From Aminiphilus circumscriptus DSM 16581 (lineage in GTDB: Bacteria; Synergistota; Synergistia; Synergistales; Aminiphilaceae), in contig NZ_JAFY01000002.1 in the NCBI RefSeq assembly GCF_000526375.1, positions 1,178,001 through 1,242,000 of the forward strand: a stretch of DNA of 64,000 nt. Reading direction: 5' to 3'. Each line of letters opens with the position of its first letter. Position 1 is the first letter of the stretch. Shown here piece after piece: positions 1 through 8,028 of this stretch. The notes under the pieces were generated by a model. That model saw nothing but the letters and a program-made list of their open reading frames with translations, did no database searches and had not been told where the DNA came from. The position numbers and the translations under genes were made by a program.

Positions 1-396
1 CGTCCGCTCCTCGACGATGGTGAGCGTTCCGTTGTCCGGCGTGACGATGTAACGGCCGTCCTTCGTTTTTGCCACCACGGAGTGGCGTTCCGTCCCCACG
101 CCGGGATCGACCACGGAGACGAACACCGTGCCCGCGGGCCAGTATCCCAGGGTCTGATACAGGCGGTAGGATGCCTCCCAGATGGAGTAGGGGGGAATCT
201 CGTGGGTCAGGTCGAACAGGGGGAGGCCGGTGTCCACGCCGAAGGCGACGCCCTTCATGGCGGACACCGCGCCGTCCTTGAGGCCGAAGTCGGTCTGGAA
301 GACCAGGGCGGTCTTTGTCGTCGCCGCCTCCGTGTGAGAGAGAAAAAAGACGAGGAGGAACACCGCGACGCACACGCGCTTGCGCAGTTTGTTCAT
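1..396 (-). CDS. SAM hydroxide adenosyltransferase (DUF62) family protein, C-terminus off the window
   Basis: Translating back from an ATG at 396 gives 132 residues open to the left edge. A short basic N-terminus and a hydrophobic stretch (about residues 8-20, then SHTEA) look like a signal peptide. The mature start (LVFQTDFGLKDG) and the later VSVVDPGVGTER and TPDNGTL segments match the DUF62 family, which hydrolyses S-adenosylmethionine to adenosine and methionine using a conserved Asp near the N-terminus. An AAGGGAG ribosome site lies about 11 nt upstream. Secreted members are less usual than cytosolic ones. The family is clear from sequence; the physiological role here is unknown. Confidence 0.75.
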   Translation of the reverse strand, partial: MNKLRKRVCVAVFLLVFFLSHTEAATTKTALVFQTDFGLKDGAVSAMKGVAFGVDTGLPLFDLTHEIPPYSIWEASYRLYQTLGYWPAGTVFVSVVDPGVGTERHSVVAKTKDGRYIVTPDNGTLTIVEERT

Positions 397-603
397 GAAA
401 AGAAGGCTCCCTTCTGCGTTGGAGATGGGGCGATCCGGTCGGCGGGGGCTCTCTCTTCCGTCGCTGCGAGAGGGGCTGTCCCCGGTCAAGTCGGCGAATC
501 GCCACTGTTCGGTATTATCTGTCAGAGTGCCGGGAAAGGAAAGGTGCAATGTGTTTCCCACACACTCCACCGCAGGGATGACCGGCGGTTCTTCGCGGCG
601 GGG

Positions 604-632
604 TTGACGTGTTTTGGTCTTCTGGGTACAGT
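604..632 (+). promoter_or_regulatory. Sigma-70-like promoter for the tup leader
   Basis: TTGACG at 604-609 and TACAGT at 627-632 are separated by 17 nt. They sit about 40 nt upstream of the riboswitch that leads the tungstate transporter operon. Confidence 0.6.
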
Positions 633-670
633 ATGTACGGTTTAACTGGAACGAGAACCATTTCATCATA

Positions 671-772
671 TACACCTCCGAGTCCGTGTTCCTGTGGGAG
701 CGATCCTATGGAAGCGGACCGAAGGGCTCCTTCGGAAACGAAGGCGCCTCCCGTGTTCGGAAAGGAGGAGAT
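671..772 (+). ncRNA. Moco-family riboswitch 1 (upstream of tupA)
   Basis: The RNA starts with CCTCCGAG (P1 strand at 675-679) and ends with CGGAAAGGAGG (closing strand 764-768). Between them are the family core elements GAAGGGC, GGAAACG and CGCCTCCCG. A GTCCG/CGGAC arm encloses a TTCC...GGAA sub-arm, so the P3-like domain is present. These elements match the Moco RNA motif, which senses molybdenum (or tungsten) cofactor. It is followed by an intrinsic terminator, which suggests premature termination when cofactor is abundant. Confidence 0.85.
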
Positions 773-792
773 GCAGGCTTTTCGGCCTCTGC

Positions 793-826
793 TGTCCATC
801 CGTCCGTTGGCGGGTGGACATTTTTT
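793..826 (+). terminator. Riboswitch-linked intrinsic terminator
   Basis: TGTCCATCCG (793-802) pairs with CGGGTGGACA (811-820) and is followed by six Ts. It lies 25 nt after riboswitch 1 and 170 nt before tupA, as expected for an expression platform. Confidence 0.75.
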
Positions 827-997
827 GTCCCCGTCGTCGCATGGAAGGGACAGCCCCGGAAGGCGGAAAGGAAAACTGTTGCGTTTTGAGGAACGAGTCC
901 TTTGAAACGATTTCTCGCGCTGCTTCTTTTACAGGATGGTGTTTTCCCCGTGCCGCGGCAGTAGCGGCACCTGCTCGAAAAGAAAGGATGAAACCGC

Positions 998-1855
998 ATG
1001 CATCGGAGAAACGTTGCATTCCGTTTCCCGCGCTTTTCGTTCCTTTTTGTCCTCACCGTTGCTCTCGGCCTCGTGCTGGGCGGCGTCGCCGCGGCGAAGG
1101 CGCCTGTGCTGCGCATGGCCACAACCACCAGCACGGACAACACGGGACTTCTGGACTACCTGGCGCCCCTTTTTCAGCAAGCGACCGGAATCGAGCTTCA
1201 GTGGGTCGCTGTTGGAACCGGAAAGGCCATCGAGTTCGGCAAGAACGGCGACGTGGACATTCTCTTCGTCCACGATCCCGAGTCGGAGAAGGCGTTTCTG
1301 GACGGCGGCTTCGGCGTCAACCGCCGCCAGGTGATGTACAACGATTTCATCTTCATCGGTCCCAAGGAAGATCCGGCGAAGATACAGGGACTTTCCGCCG
1401 CGGAGGCCCTCAAGGTCATCGCTGCGAAGAAGGCGGTCTTCACGAGTCGCGCCGACAAATCGGGCACGCACATGAAGGAACTTGCCCTCTGGCAAGAGGC
1501 CGGAATCGACGTTCCCGACAAGGAACCCTGGTACATCCAGGTTGGACAGGGCATGATCCAGACCATCAACATCGCCGCCGAGCGGAACGGCTACACCCTC
1601 ACCGACCGGGGCACCTTCATCAAGTACGAGGAGAACCACAAGGGCAATCCTCCCCTGGTGATCCTCTCCGAGGGTGACAAGGCCCTGCGGAACCAGTACA
1701 GCGTCATCGCCGTCAATCCCGCGAAGTGGAGCGACGCCCGCTACGACCTGGCGGTGAAGTTCATCGACTGGATCGTCTCTCCCGAGACGCAGAAGGTCAT
1801 CGCGGAGTTCAAACTTTCCGGGAAGCAGCTTTTCTTCCCCAACGCGGGAGAATAG
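998..1855 (+). CDS. tupA: Tungstate ABC transporter substrate-binding protein TupA
   Basis: Periplasmic binding protein of 285 residues with a signal peptide (cleavage probably after VAAAKA, about residue 33). The mature N-terminus has the TTTSTDNTG motif that forms the oxyanion site in TupA, and SGTH, the second anion-contact motif, lies near residue 152. TupA delivers tungstate, and more weakly molybdate, to the TupBC permease. An AAAGGATG ribosome site precedes the ATG. It is the first gene of tupA-tupA2-tupB-tupC and sits behind a Moco riboswitch and terminator, so uptake should fall when Mo/W cofactor is plentiful. Assignment is by motif recognition. Confidence 0.9.
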   Translation: MHRRNVAFRFPRFSFLFVLTVALGLVLGGVAAAKAPVLRMATTTSTDNTGLLDYLAPLFQQATGIELQWVAVGTGKAIEFGKNGDVDILFVHDPESEKAFLDGGFGVNRRQVMYNDFIFIGPKEDPAKIQGLSAAEALKVIAAKKAVFTSRADKSGTHMKELALWQEAGIDVPDKEPWYIQVGQGMIQTINIAAERNGYTLTDRGTFIKYEENHKGNPPLVILSEGDKALRNQYSVIAVNPAKWSDARYDLAVKFIDWIVSPETQKVIAEFKLSGKQLFFPNAGE

Positions 1856-1892
1856 TCCCGGCAGAAGGAAAGCACGAAAGGAGTCCTTGAGA

Positions 1893-2759
1893 ATGATTCG
1901 TCTACAGACGTGGAACAAGCGCCTTGCACTTCTTCTCTTCGTCGTGGCCGTCTCGGTGTTTGTCGCGCTTCCCGCCAGTGCGGCAAAGGAAGTGCGGCTC
2001 TCCAGCACCATCGGCCCCATCGACGCGGGCATCGTGAAGGTTTTCGCAGACACCTTCGAGAAGAAGACGGGGATCAAGGTCGTCTTCGAGGGGGCAGGAA
2101 CGGGAGCGACCCTCGAAAAGGCCAAGACGGGGAACTTCGACATGGTCATGGTCCATGCCCGGAAGCTGGAGGACAAGTTCATCGCGGACGGGTTCGGCAT
2201 CGACCGGCGGGATGTGATGTACAATGATTTCGTCATCCTCGGCCCCAAGGAAGACCCCGCGGGTGTGCGTGGAATGAAAGATGCCGCCGAGGCGTTCAAG
2301 AAGATCGCCGCTGCGGGTGCGCCTTTCGTGACCCGGGGGGACAATTCGGGAACCCACGTGAAGGAAATGGAAATCTGGGAAAAGGCGGGCATGAAGCCCG
2401 AGGGCGACTGGTACATCCTCTACGAGATCGGCAAGGCGGGCAACAAGGCCACCACGGAGTTTGCCAACCGCCGGAACGCCTATGTCCTCATGGACCGTGC
2501 CACGGTACTTACCCTGGGGAAGAGCATTTCCCTCGAGGTGCTCGTGGAGGGAGATCCCTTCCTGTTCAACTACATCGCCGTGATCCGGGTGAATCCCGAC
2601 AAATTCCCCGGCCTGAACGTGGCGGAGGCATTGGCCTTCACGGACTGGCTCTGCGGTGACGAAGCCCAGAGCATCATTAAGGAATTCGGCGTGGACAAGT
2701 ACGGGCAGCCGCTCTTCTTCCCCAATTCCGACGAGTGGAAGGCGAAGCATCCCCAGTAG
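1893..2759 (+). CDS. Second TupA-like substrate-binding protein
   Basis: 288-residue secreted binding protein, homologous to TupA along its length (DRRDVMYNDFVILGPKEDP, SGTHVKEME). It is only 37 nt downstream of tupA. The ATG at 1893 is preferred because AAAGGAG is 9 nt upstream; a TTG at 1887 is too close. The canonical anion motif TTTS is replaced by SSTIGP, and the middle region (GKAGNKATTEFAN) differs from TupA. It is therefore likely to bind a different oxyanion or with different affinity while sharing the single TupBC permease and ATPase encoded next. The ligand itself cannot be read from the sequence. Confidence 0.8.
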   Translation: MIRLQTWNKRLALLLFVVAVSVFVALPASAAKEVRLSSTIGPIDAGIVKVFADTFEKKTGIKVVFEGAGTGATLEKAKTGNFDMVMVHARKLEDKFIADGFGIDRRDVMYNDFVILGPKEDPAGVRGMKDAAEAFKKIAAAGAPFVTRGDNSGTHVKEMEIWEKAGMKPEGDWYILYEIGKAGNKATTEFANRRNAYVLMDRATVLTLGKSISLEVLVEGDPFLFNYIAVIRVNPDKFPGLNVAEALAFTDWLCGDEAQSIIKEFGVDKYGQPLFFPNSDEWKAKHPQ

Positions 2760-2947
2760 ACCTTCCTGGGGGTGGTGGTCCCGGTTTTTCCGAACGTGTC
2801 GGATCGCCGGCGGGGGCCGTTTCCTCTGCCGGCGATCCGTTTTCAGAGGTGAAAAAAACTCTTCTTCATGGCGTCACGTGTACCGAGGGGCGGGAGGATC
2901 GTCTTTCCCGCGAGGTGTTTCCATCATTCCGTCTGGAGGGAGTCTCC

Positions 2948-3643
2948 ATGGACTATATCGCTGAAGGTGTTCTGCAGGCTCTGTCGCTCCTTCTTGCCGG
3001 CGACGAGGAGACCTGGGACGCCATTTTCACCACGATGAAGCTCTCGTCCCTCTCCATCGCAGCCAGTCTCGCCCTGGGCATCCCTCTGGGTTTTCTTCTG
3101 GGGTACGCGGAGTTTCCGGGGAAAAAGATCTGCCGCGCCGTGGTGGACACGCTCCTCGCCCTGCCCACGGTGGTCGTCGGGCTGCTCGTCTACGCCTTCA
3201 TTTCTCGGAGGGGCCCCCTGGGGGAACTGGGACTCCTTTTCACGCTTCCCGGTGTCGCCATCGGACAGGTGATCCTCGCGCTTCCCGTGGTGGTGGCCAT
3301 GACGGCCACCGCGGTGGAGAGTCTGGACCGGCGCCTTTCCCTTACACTGCTCACGCTGGGGGCGGGGCGGAGTCAGCTCGCCCTGGCGAGCCTGCTCGAA
3401 TCCCGCTACGGCGTGCTCCTCGCGGCGGCGAGCGCCTATGGACGCATCATCTCCGAGGTGGGGGTCTCCATGATGATCGGAGGCAACATCAAGTGGCACA
3501 CCCGGACCATCACCACCGCCATCACCCTCGAGACGGGAAAGGGGGAGTTCGCCATGGGGGTGGCCCTCGGGCTGGTTCTCCTCCTGGTGGCCTTTCTGGT
3601 GAACGGGTCCGCGTCGTTGCTGCGAAGGAGGGGGCGCGCATGA
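2948..3643 (+). CDS. tupB: Tungstate ABC transporter permease TupB
   Basis: Integral membrane permease of 231 residues with about five hydrophobic segments and a BPD_transp_1-type EAA region (LTLGAGRSQLALASLLESRYG). This is the usual size of TupB/ModB-type permeases. The ATG at 2948 has GGAGGGAG just upstream; the same frame is open further upstream, but that part looks non-coding. Its stop overlaps the start of tupC (ATGA), giving translational coupling. It forms the channel that accepts tungstate from TupA, and possibly from the second binding protein. Confidence 0.88.
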   Translation: MDYIAEGVLQALSLLLAGDEETWDAIFTTMKLSSLSIAASLALGIPLGFLLGYAEFPGKKICRAVVDTLLALPTVVVGLLVYAFISRRGPLGELGLLFTLPGVAIGQVILALPVVVAMTATAVESLDRRLSLTLLTLGAGRSQLALASLLESRYGVLLAAASAYGRIISEVGVSMMIGGNIKWHTRTITTAITLETGKGEFAMGVALGLVLLLVAFLVNGSASLLRRRGRA

Positions 3644-4719
3644 CCGGAGACGCCCTCTACGAGGTCCGGAATCTCAAACGCGCCTACGGCACGCAAACTG
3701 TGCTCGACGTGGCGCATCTGGTCATTCCCGAGCGGAGCGTCGTGGGCTTCGTCGGTCCCAACGGCAGCGGCAAGAGCACGCTTCTCCGGATCCTCGCCTT
3801 TCTCGATCCGCCGAGCGGCGGTTCCCTGTCGTTCGGAGGGCGGATGTTCTGGAACGGCGGCGACGGCGACGCGGAGGGGCCGAGAAGCGAGATGGCCCTG
3901 GAGAATGCCCGGAGCGAGGTCACGCTGCTCCTGCAGGAACCCTACCTCCTGAAGCGAAGCGTCTTCGAGAACGTGGCCTACGGGCTGCGGGTCCGGGGCG
4001 GCCTCTCCGGGGAGGAGATGCGCGAAAGGGTCTTTGGAGGATTGGAGGCTGTGGGGCTCGACCCCGAGCGATTCGCCTCCCGCGCCTGGTATCAGCTTTC
4101 GGGAGGCGAGGCCCAAAGGGTGGCCCTGGCGTCGCGCCTCGTGCTGCGTCCCCGGGCATTGCTGCTCGACGAGCCCACGGCGAGCGTGGACGTGCAGAGT
4201 GCGGCGCGCATCAAGGAAGCGGCGCTGCGCGCACGGGACGAATGGGGAACCACCCTTGTGGTGGTGAGCCACGACATCCTCTGGCTGAACGAGGTGGCCG
4301 ACGAGGTGGTCCATTTCTACGGAGGTAAGATCGTCGGCGTCGGCCCGGAGAACCTGGTCTCTGGCCCCTGGGAGGAAGAGGCGGGAGGGATGGTGCTCCG
4401 TCGCCTGACGGACGGTCAGATCCTGCGTGCGGCCCGCCCCTCCGGAGGCGTTTCTGCGGACGCGGTGGCCGCGGTGGATCCGGGTTCGCTTCTCCTCGCC
4501 CTCTCCCTTCCCGAGGGTATTTCCGCCCGCAATGCGCTTCGCTGTTCCGTCGCCCAAATGCTCTACGAAAACGGCACCGGACGGGTTCTCGTCAAGGTTG
4601 TCGCGGGTGGGCTCTCCCTCACGGCTCGGCTCACCGCTGAAGCCGTGCGCGAGCTGGGGCTTCATCCCGGCCAGGAGGTCCTGACCATCGTCAAGGCCAC
4701 GGCCTTCCGCTGGCTCTGA
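3640..4719 (+). CDS. tupC: Tungstate ABC transporter ATPase TupC with C-terminal TOBE domain
   Basis: 359 residues. The ABC ATPase domain has Walker A GPNGSGKST (about 37-45), signature LSGGE (about 152), Walker B ALLLDEPTA and switch histidine VVVSHD. The last 70 residues (from ISARNAL) form a TOBE/MOP-type fold, which in ModC and TupC binds oxyanion and regulates transport. The start overlaps the tupB stop by 4 nt. It energises tungstate import. TOBE in the ATPase suggests feedback by intracellular W or Mo, in addition to riboswitch control of the operon. Confidence 0.88.
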   Translation: MTGDALYEVRNLKRAYGTQTVLDVAHLVIPERSVVGFVGPNGSGKSTLLRILAFLDPPSGGSLSFGGRMFWNGGDGDAEGPRSEMALENARSEVTLLLQEPYLLKRSVFENVAYGLRVRGGLSGEEMRERVFGGLEAVGLDPERFASRAWYQLSGGEAQRVALASRLVLRPRALLLDEPTASVDVQSAARIKEAALRARDEWGTTLVVVSHDILWLNEVADEVVHFYGGKIVGVGPENLVSGPWEEEAGGMVLRRLTDGQILRAARPSGGVSADAVAAVDPGSLLLALSLPEGISARNALRCSVAQMLYENGTGRVLVKVVAGGLSLTARLTAEAVRELGLHPGQEVLTIVKATAFRWL

Positions 4720-4832
4720 GCGCACGTGCAGGGGGTGGCGCGGAGGGAACGCGTGCTTGTCCGGGCGGAGCGTTTTCCTGTAAGGAAGGGACGAGCGTCA
4801 CTGCGAGCGTGTGCGCGTGCGCAGCGGCACTT

Positions 4833-5624
4833 CTATTTTCCACTTCGCAGGGGAACGCAGCCCTTGGTTTCTCCCGAGGGATCGGCGACGATGCGAACCG
4901 CTACACCGTAGGTGTCCAGAATTGCCTGTTCGGTGATCACCCTTTCGGGTGATGCGGGAGGCGAGAGGTGTCCCTCTTTCAGGATGGCCGCGGTGGTTCC
5001 CGCAAGGAAGGCCTGCTCCGGTGCGTGAGTGGACATGAGCACCGCCATTCCCTCGCCGGCGAGGCGTCGCAGAATCTCCAGAAACCGGATCTGGTTTCCG
5101 AAATCCAGATGGGTCGTGGGTTCGTCGAGGAGAAGAATCCGCGGTTCCTGAGAAAGCACCGAGGCGAGGAGCACGAGCTGGCGTTCCCCGCCGCTGATTT
5201 CCGTGTAGGGTTTTGCCGCCAGGGAAGAGATGCCGAGGCGCTCCAGCGCGGCCCAGGCGATGCGGCGGTCTCGGAAGCCGGGTTTGCCGAGATAGGAAAG
5301 GTGGGGCGTGCGCCCCATGAGCACCACGTCGAGCACCGCGTAGGGAAAGGACGGAACGTGGTGCTGGGGAACGTAGGCCACGTGTCGTGCGAATTCCCGG
5401 CGGGACAGGTGTGCTGTCGGGGTCTCCCCGAGGTGGACGCTTCCCTCCCGGAGCGGAAGAAAGCCGGCGATGCATTTCAAGAGCGTGGACTTTCCCGTGC
5501 CGTTCGGCCCCAGAAGACAGAACACCGCTCCCGGCTCCAGGGAGAAACTCACGTTCCGGAAGATCCACCGGAACTCGTCGCCGTGCCCGTAGGCGAAGGC
5601 CGCGTTCCGCACCTCCAGGCGCAT
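4833..5624 (-). CDS. FecE/BtuD-type ABC transporter ATPase (Mo/W oxyanion importer candidate)
   Basis: 263-residue ATPase with Walker A GPNGTGKST, signature ISGGERQ, Walker B ILLLDEPT, and the D-loop HLDFGNQ typical of the FecE/BtuD class. The ATG at 5624 shares one base with the permease stop (TGATG), and AAAGGTGGG lies about 7 nt upstream. It is the third gene of a binding protein-permease-ATPase operon led by a Moco riboswitch and terminator. That leader, and the neighbouring molybdate/tungstate genes, argue for Mo or W uptake (MolABC-like) rather than iron siderophore or cobalamin. Substrate is inferred. Confidence 0.85.
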   Translation of the reverse strand: MRLEVRNAAFAYGHGDEFRWIFRNVSFSLEPGAVFCLLGPNGTGKSTLLKCIAGFLPLREGSVHLGETPTAHLSRREFARHVAYVPQHHVPSFPYAVLDVVLMGRTPHLSYLGKPGFRDRRIAWAALERLGISSLAAKPYTEISGGERQLVLLASVLSQEPRILLLDEPTTHLDFGNQIRFLEILRRLAGEGMAVLMSTHAPEQAFLAGTTAAILKEGHLSPPASPERVITEQAILDTYGVAVRIVADPSGETKGCVPLRSGK

Positions 5625-6718
5625 CACCATCCCACCTTTTTCCGTGAGAGCATCCAGGCGAAGAGCGGTGCGCCCACAAGGGCGGTGAGAATTCCGAGGG
5701 GGATCTCCATTGCCGTGGCCGCCCGGGCGCAGTTGTCCACCAGAAGGAGAAAGGTGCTGCCCAGGGCGAGGCAGGCGGGAAGAAGCCTCCGATGGTCCGG
5801 TCCTACGAGGATGCGCCCCACGTGGGGGATGACGAGCCCCACCCAGCCGATGATTCCGGAGAGGCAGACCGACGAGGCCGTGACAAGGGTGCAGATCGTG
5901 AGGATCATTGCCCGCTCCCTTCCGGCGTTCACGCCCATGGCCTTGGCCTCCTCGTCCCCCATGGAGAGAATGTTCAGGCGCCACCCGAGCAGGAGCAGCA
6001 GGAGCGTTCCGCCACCGATGAAGGGGCCCACGGCGCGAAGGTTCTCCGGCGTCACCCGTGCCATGGAGCCCATGAGCCAGAACACGATGGCGGGAAGTTT
6101 CTCGTAGGGATCGGCCACGAACTTGATCAGGGACGTGAGGGATGAGAAGAAGGCCCCCACGATGACTCCTCCGAGGATGAGCACGAGTGTCGGTGCTCCC
6201 CGGTAGAAGCGACCGATGCCGAAGGTGAGCGCCACGGCGAGGATGCCGAAGAGCAGGGCCGAGAACTGGAGCACGAAGAGGCTTTCCGAGAGGAGGATCG
6301 CCAGAGCGGCGCCGAATCCGGCGCCGGAGGCGACGCCCAGGAGGTAGGGTGAGACCAGAGGATTGCGGAACACGCCCTGAAAGGCCGCTCCCGAGAGGGA
6401 AAGCCCCGCTCCGACGAGCATGGCCGCGGCGATGCGGGGAAGGCGCAGCCGGAAGAGTACCGTCTCCATGGAACTCTCCCAGTCCGGGGAGAGGGGAAGC
6501 ACCCGGGAGGCGAAGATCTTCAGCACCGTCGGCAGTGGGATGGGGTAACGGCCGATGGCGAAGGAGACGAAGAAGAGAACCGTGGGCAGGAGAAAGAGGA
6601 ACAGAAGCGTTTTCTTCGGAACGCCTGGAGGTCCGAGGAGTTCGCCGCCGGATGCGTCGGAAAGGCTCCCCGGATCGGAGGAGGCGGAGAGATCCGGGGA
6701 GTTCTTGGGCACGTCCAT
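5624..6718 (-). CDS. FecCD-family ABC transporter permease (Mo/W oxyanion importer candidate)
   Basis: About 364 residues with many hydrophobic helices and FecCD signatures: RLPRIAAAMLVGAGLSLSGAAFQGVFRNPL, with the RNPL loop, and GIIGWVGLVIPHVGR near the C-terminus. The start is taken as the ATG at 6718 just after the upstream gene's stop. No strong ribosome site is visible there, so the exact N-terminus is uncertain, and a soluble stretch of about 40 residues precedes helix 1. It would partner the ATPase downstream and the binding protein upstream in a riboswitch-controlled importer. Confidence 0.85.
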   Translation of the reverse strand: MDVPKNSPDLSASSDPGSLSDASGGELLGPPGVPKKTLLFLFLLPTVLFFVSFAIGRYPIPLPTVLKIFASRVLPLSPDWESSMETVLFRLRLPRIAAAMLVGAGLSLSGAAFQGVFRNPLVSPYLLGVASGAGFGAALAILLSESLFVLQFSALLFGILAVALTFGIGRFYRGAPTLVLILGGVIVGAFFSSLTSLIKFVADPYEKLPAIVFWLMGSMARVTPENLRAVGPFIGGGTLLLLLLGWRLNILSMGDEEAKAMGVNAGRERAMILTICTLVTASSVCLSGIIGWVGLVIPHVGRILVGPDHRRLLPACLALGSTFLLLVDNCARAATAMEIPLGILTALVGAPLFAWMLSRKKVGW

Positions 6719-6741
6719 GGCGTTGCGGGGACGACGGATGC

Positions 6742-7809
6742 TCAGTGTTCCCCCGAATAGGGAACGCCGTAGAAGCGGGTGTAGAAGTCGTTCGCCGCTT
6801 CCTGGAGATCCACGTCGGCGAAGAGGTCCGGATAGAGTTTCTTGGCCATCCACAGCTCACCCAGGGCCATGGACTCCGGGCAGGGGTGTCCCCAGGGTTT
6901 CACGTACTCCGGCGTGAGGTAGACCTTGCCGTCTTTCACGGCGTCGAGCTGTGCCCAGGTTCCTCCCGCGCGGATTTCGTCGAAGACCTTGCGGTACCGG
7001 TCCTGCACGAAGATGACCTGGGGTGCCCAGAGGAGGATCTGTTCCATGGAGACCTGCTGGTAGCCGTCGAGTTCCGCCGCCACGTTTTTGCCGCCCGCCC
7101 GGTCCATGATGACTCCGGTGTATTTGCCGGAGCCGTAGGTGTACAGATCGGGGTTCGCCATGTAGCAGCGGATCTTTTTCTCCTCGGGGACGTCGGCGAG
7201 GCGCGTGCCCACCAGCGCGCGCTTTTCCATGATGTAAGCGGTGAGTTCCGCCGCCTTGTCCTGGGTGCCGAGGACCTCGCCCATGAGGGCGATGCCGTCC
7301 TTCATTCCCTCCGTGTAGGCCTTGTCCGGATCGACAAGCTTTGGGTTCAGCCGGGAGGCTTGTTCGTAGTCCGCCCGGTAGAACGAAAAGGCCACCACGG
7401 GGAGTCCCGCCTTTTCCATTTGTTCGATGAACTCCTTGGGGAAATAGTGGGTGACGATCACCAGGTCTGGCTTGAGGGCGAGCACTTCCTCCACGTTCAC
7501 GGCCCGGAGTCCTCCGGGCATGGGCAGCTCATTGAGTTTGGGCCAGACTTTGAGGATCCCCTCGGAGAGGTCCTTCTTCCACGTGTCGAGAATGCCCACG
7601 AGACGGTCTCCCGCCTGCATCTCGAGCATCAGGTTGAGCGCGTGATGCTGCAGGCAGACCACGCGCTCAACCTTGTCCGGAATTGCCACGGTCCGTCCTA
7701 GCTGATCCGTCACGGTCCGCGCCGCTGCGGGAAGGACCGTGACGAACAGTGCCGCTGCGACGAGAAGCGCCGTGAACCCCTTTTTTCCGATGCTGCCGTG
7801 CCTTGTCAT
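6742..7809 (-). CDS. FecB/BtuF-type periplasmic binding protein of the Moco-riboswitch-controlled importer
   Basis: 355 residues with a signal peptide ending near PAAARTV. The opening TVTDQLGRTVAIPDKVERVV is the classic class III (helical-backbone) binding protein start; later LKPDLVIVTHYF and WAPQVIFVQD fit the same Pfam peripla_BP_2 fold. The ATG at 7809 has GGAGG 5 nt upstream. Such proteins carry siderophores, haem, cobalamin, or, in MolA, molybdate and tungstate. The Moco riboswitch just upstream points to Mo/W as ligand. Confidence 0.85.
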   Translation of the reverse strand: MTRHGSIGKKGFTALLVAAALFVTVLPAAARTVTDQLGRTVAIPDKVERVVCLQHHALNLMLEMQAGDRLVGILDTWKKDLSEGILKVWPKLNELPMPGGLRAVNVEEVLALKPDLVIVTHYFPKEFIEQMEKAGLPVVAFSFYRADYEQASRLNPKLVDPDKAYTEGMKDGIALMGEVLGTQDKAAELTAYIMEKRALVGTRLADVPEEKKIRCYMANPDLYTYGSGKYTGVIMDRAGGKNVAAELDGYQQVSMEQILLWAPQVIFVQDRYRKVFDEIRAGGTWAQLDAVKDGKVYLTPEYVKPWGHPCPESMALGELWMAKKLYPDLFADVDLQEAANDFYTRFYGVPYSGEH

Positions 7810-7833
7810 TGCGTCCTCCACTCCTTTCGGGAA

Positions 7834-7868
7834 ATAAAAAACGCCGCCTCCGGGGCAGGAGGCGGCGT
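7834..7868 (-). terminator. Riboswitch-linked intrinsic terminator
   Basis: An 11-bp perfect stem (7858-7868 with 7841-7851, loop of 6) is followed on the minus strand by a run of Ts. Its CCTCC arm could compete with the GGAGG closing strand of riboswitch 2. Confidence 0.85.
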
Positions 7869-7879
7869 CAGAATGAGCG

Positions 7880-7990
7880 CCGCTTCCTCCTTTCCAAGCG
7901 GGAGGCGCACCTGTTTCCGGGTACGCCCATTGGCCGTTTCCCCTAGGCGGTGGTGGACGCCCTTAGGGAAGACGGCTCGGAGGCCGTTTT
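7880..7990 (-). ncRNA. Moco-family riboswitch 2 (upstream of FecBCD-type importer)
   Basis: On the minus strand CCTCCGAG (P1 strand 7979-7983) opens the element and TTGGAAAGGAGG closes it at 7886-7890. The core contains AATGGGC, GGAAACAGG and GCGCCTCCCGC. The GCCG/CGGC arm encloses a P3-like hairpin with CCCTAAGGG and CCTAGGGG. It is followed by a strong terminator, then the binding-protein gene 25 nt later. Confidence 0.9.
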
Positions 7991-7998
7991 CGCGGGCA

Positions 7999-8028
7999 AC
8001 TGTAACATGCATGCAGGATTGACGTCAA
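7999..8028 (-). promoter_or_regulatory. Promoter for riboswitch 2 operon
   Basis: Minus-strand TTGACG (8023-8028) and TACAGT (7999-8004) with 18 nt between. The -35 box overlaps the last codons of the upstream WtpA-like gene. Confidence 0.6.

Noticed and set aside
929-2416. Minus-strand frame of 495 codons over the tup genes
   Set aside because: Antisense to two well-recognised binding proteins; no family resemblance.
4801-4824. GC-rich hairpin between convergent tupC and the FecE-type gene
   Set aside because: Stem is imperfect and has no T-run; too weak to call a terminator.
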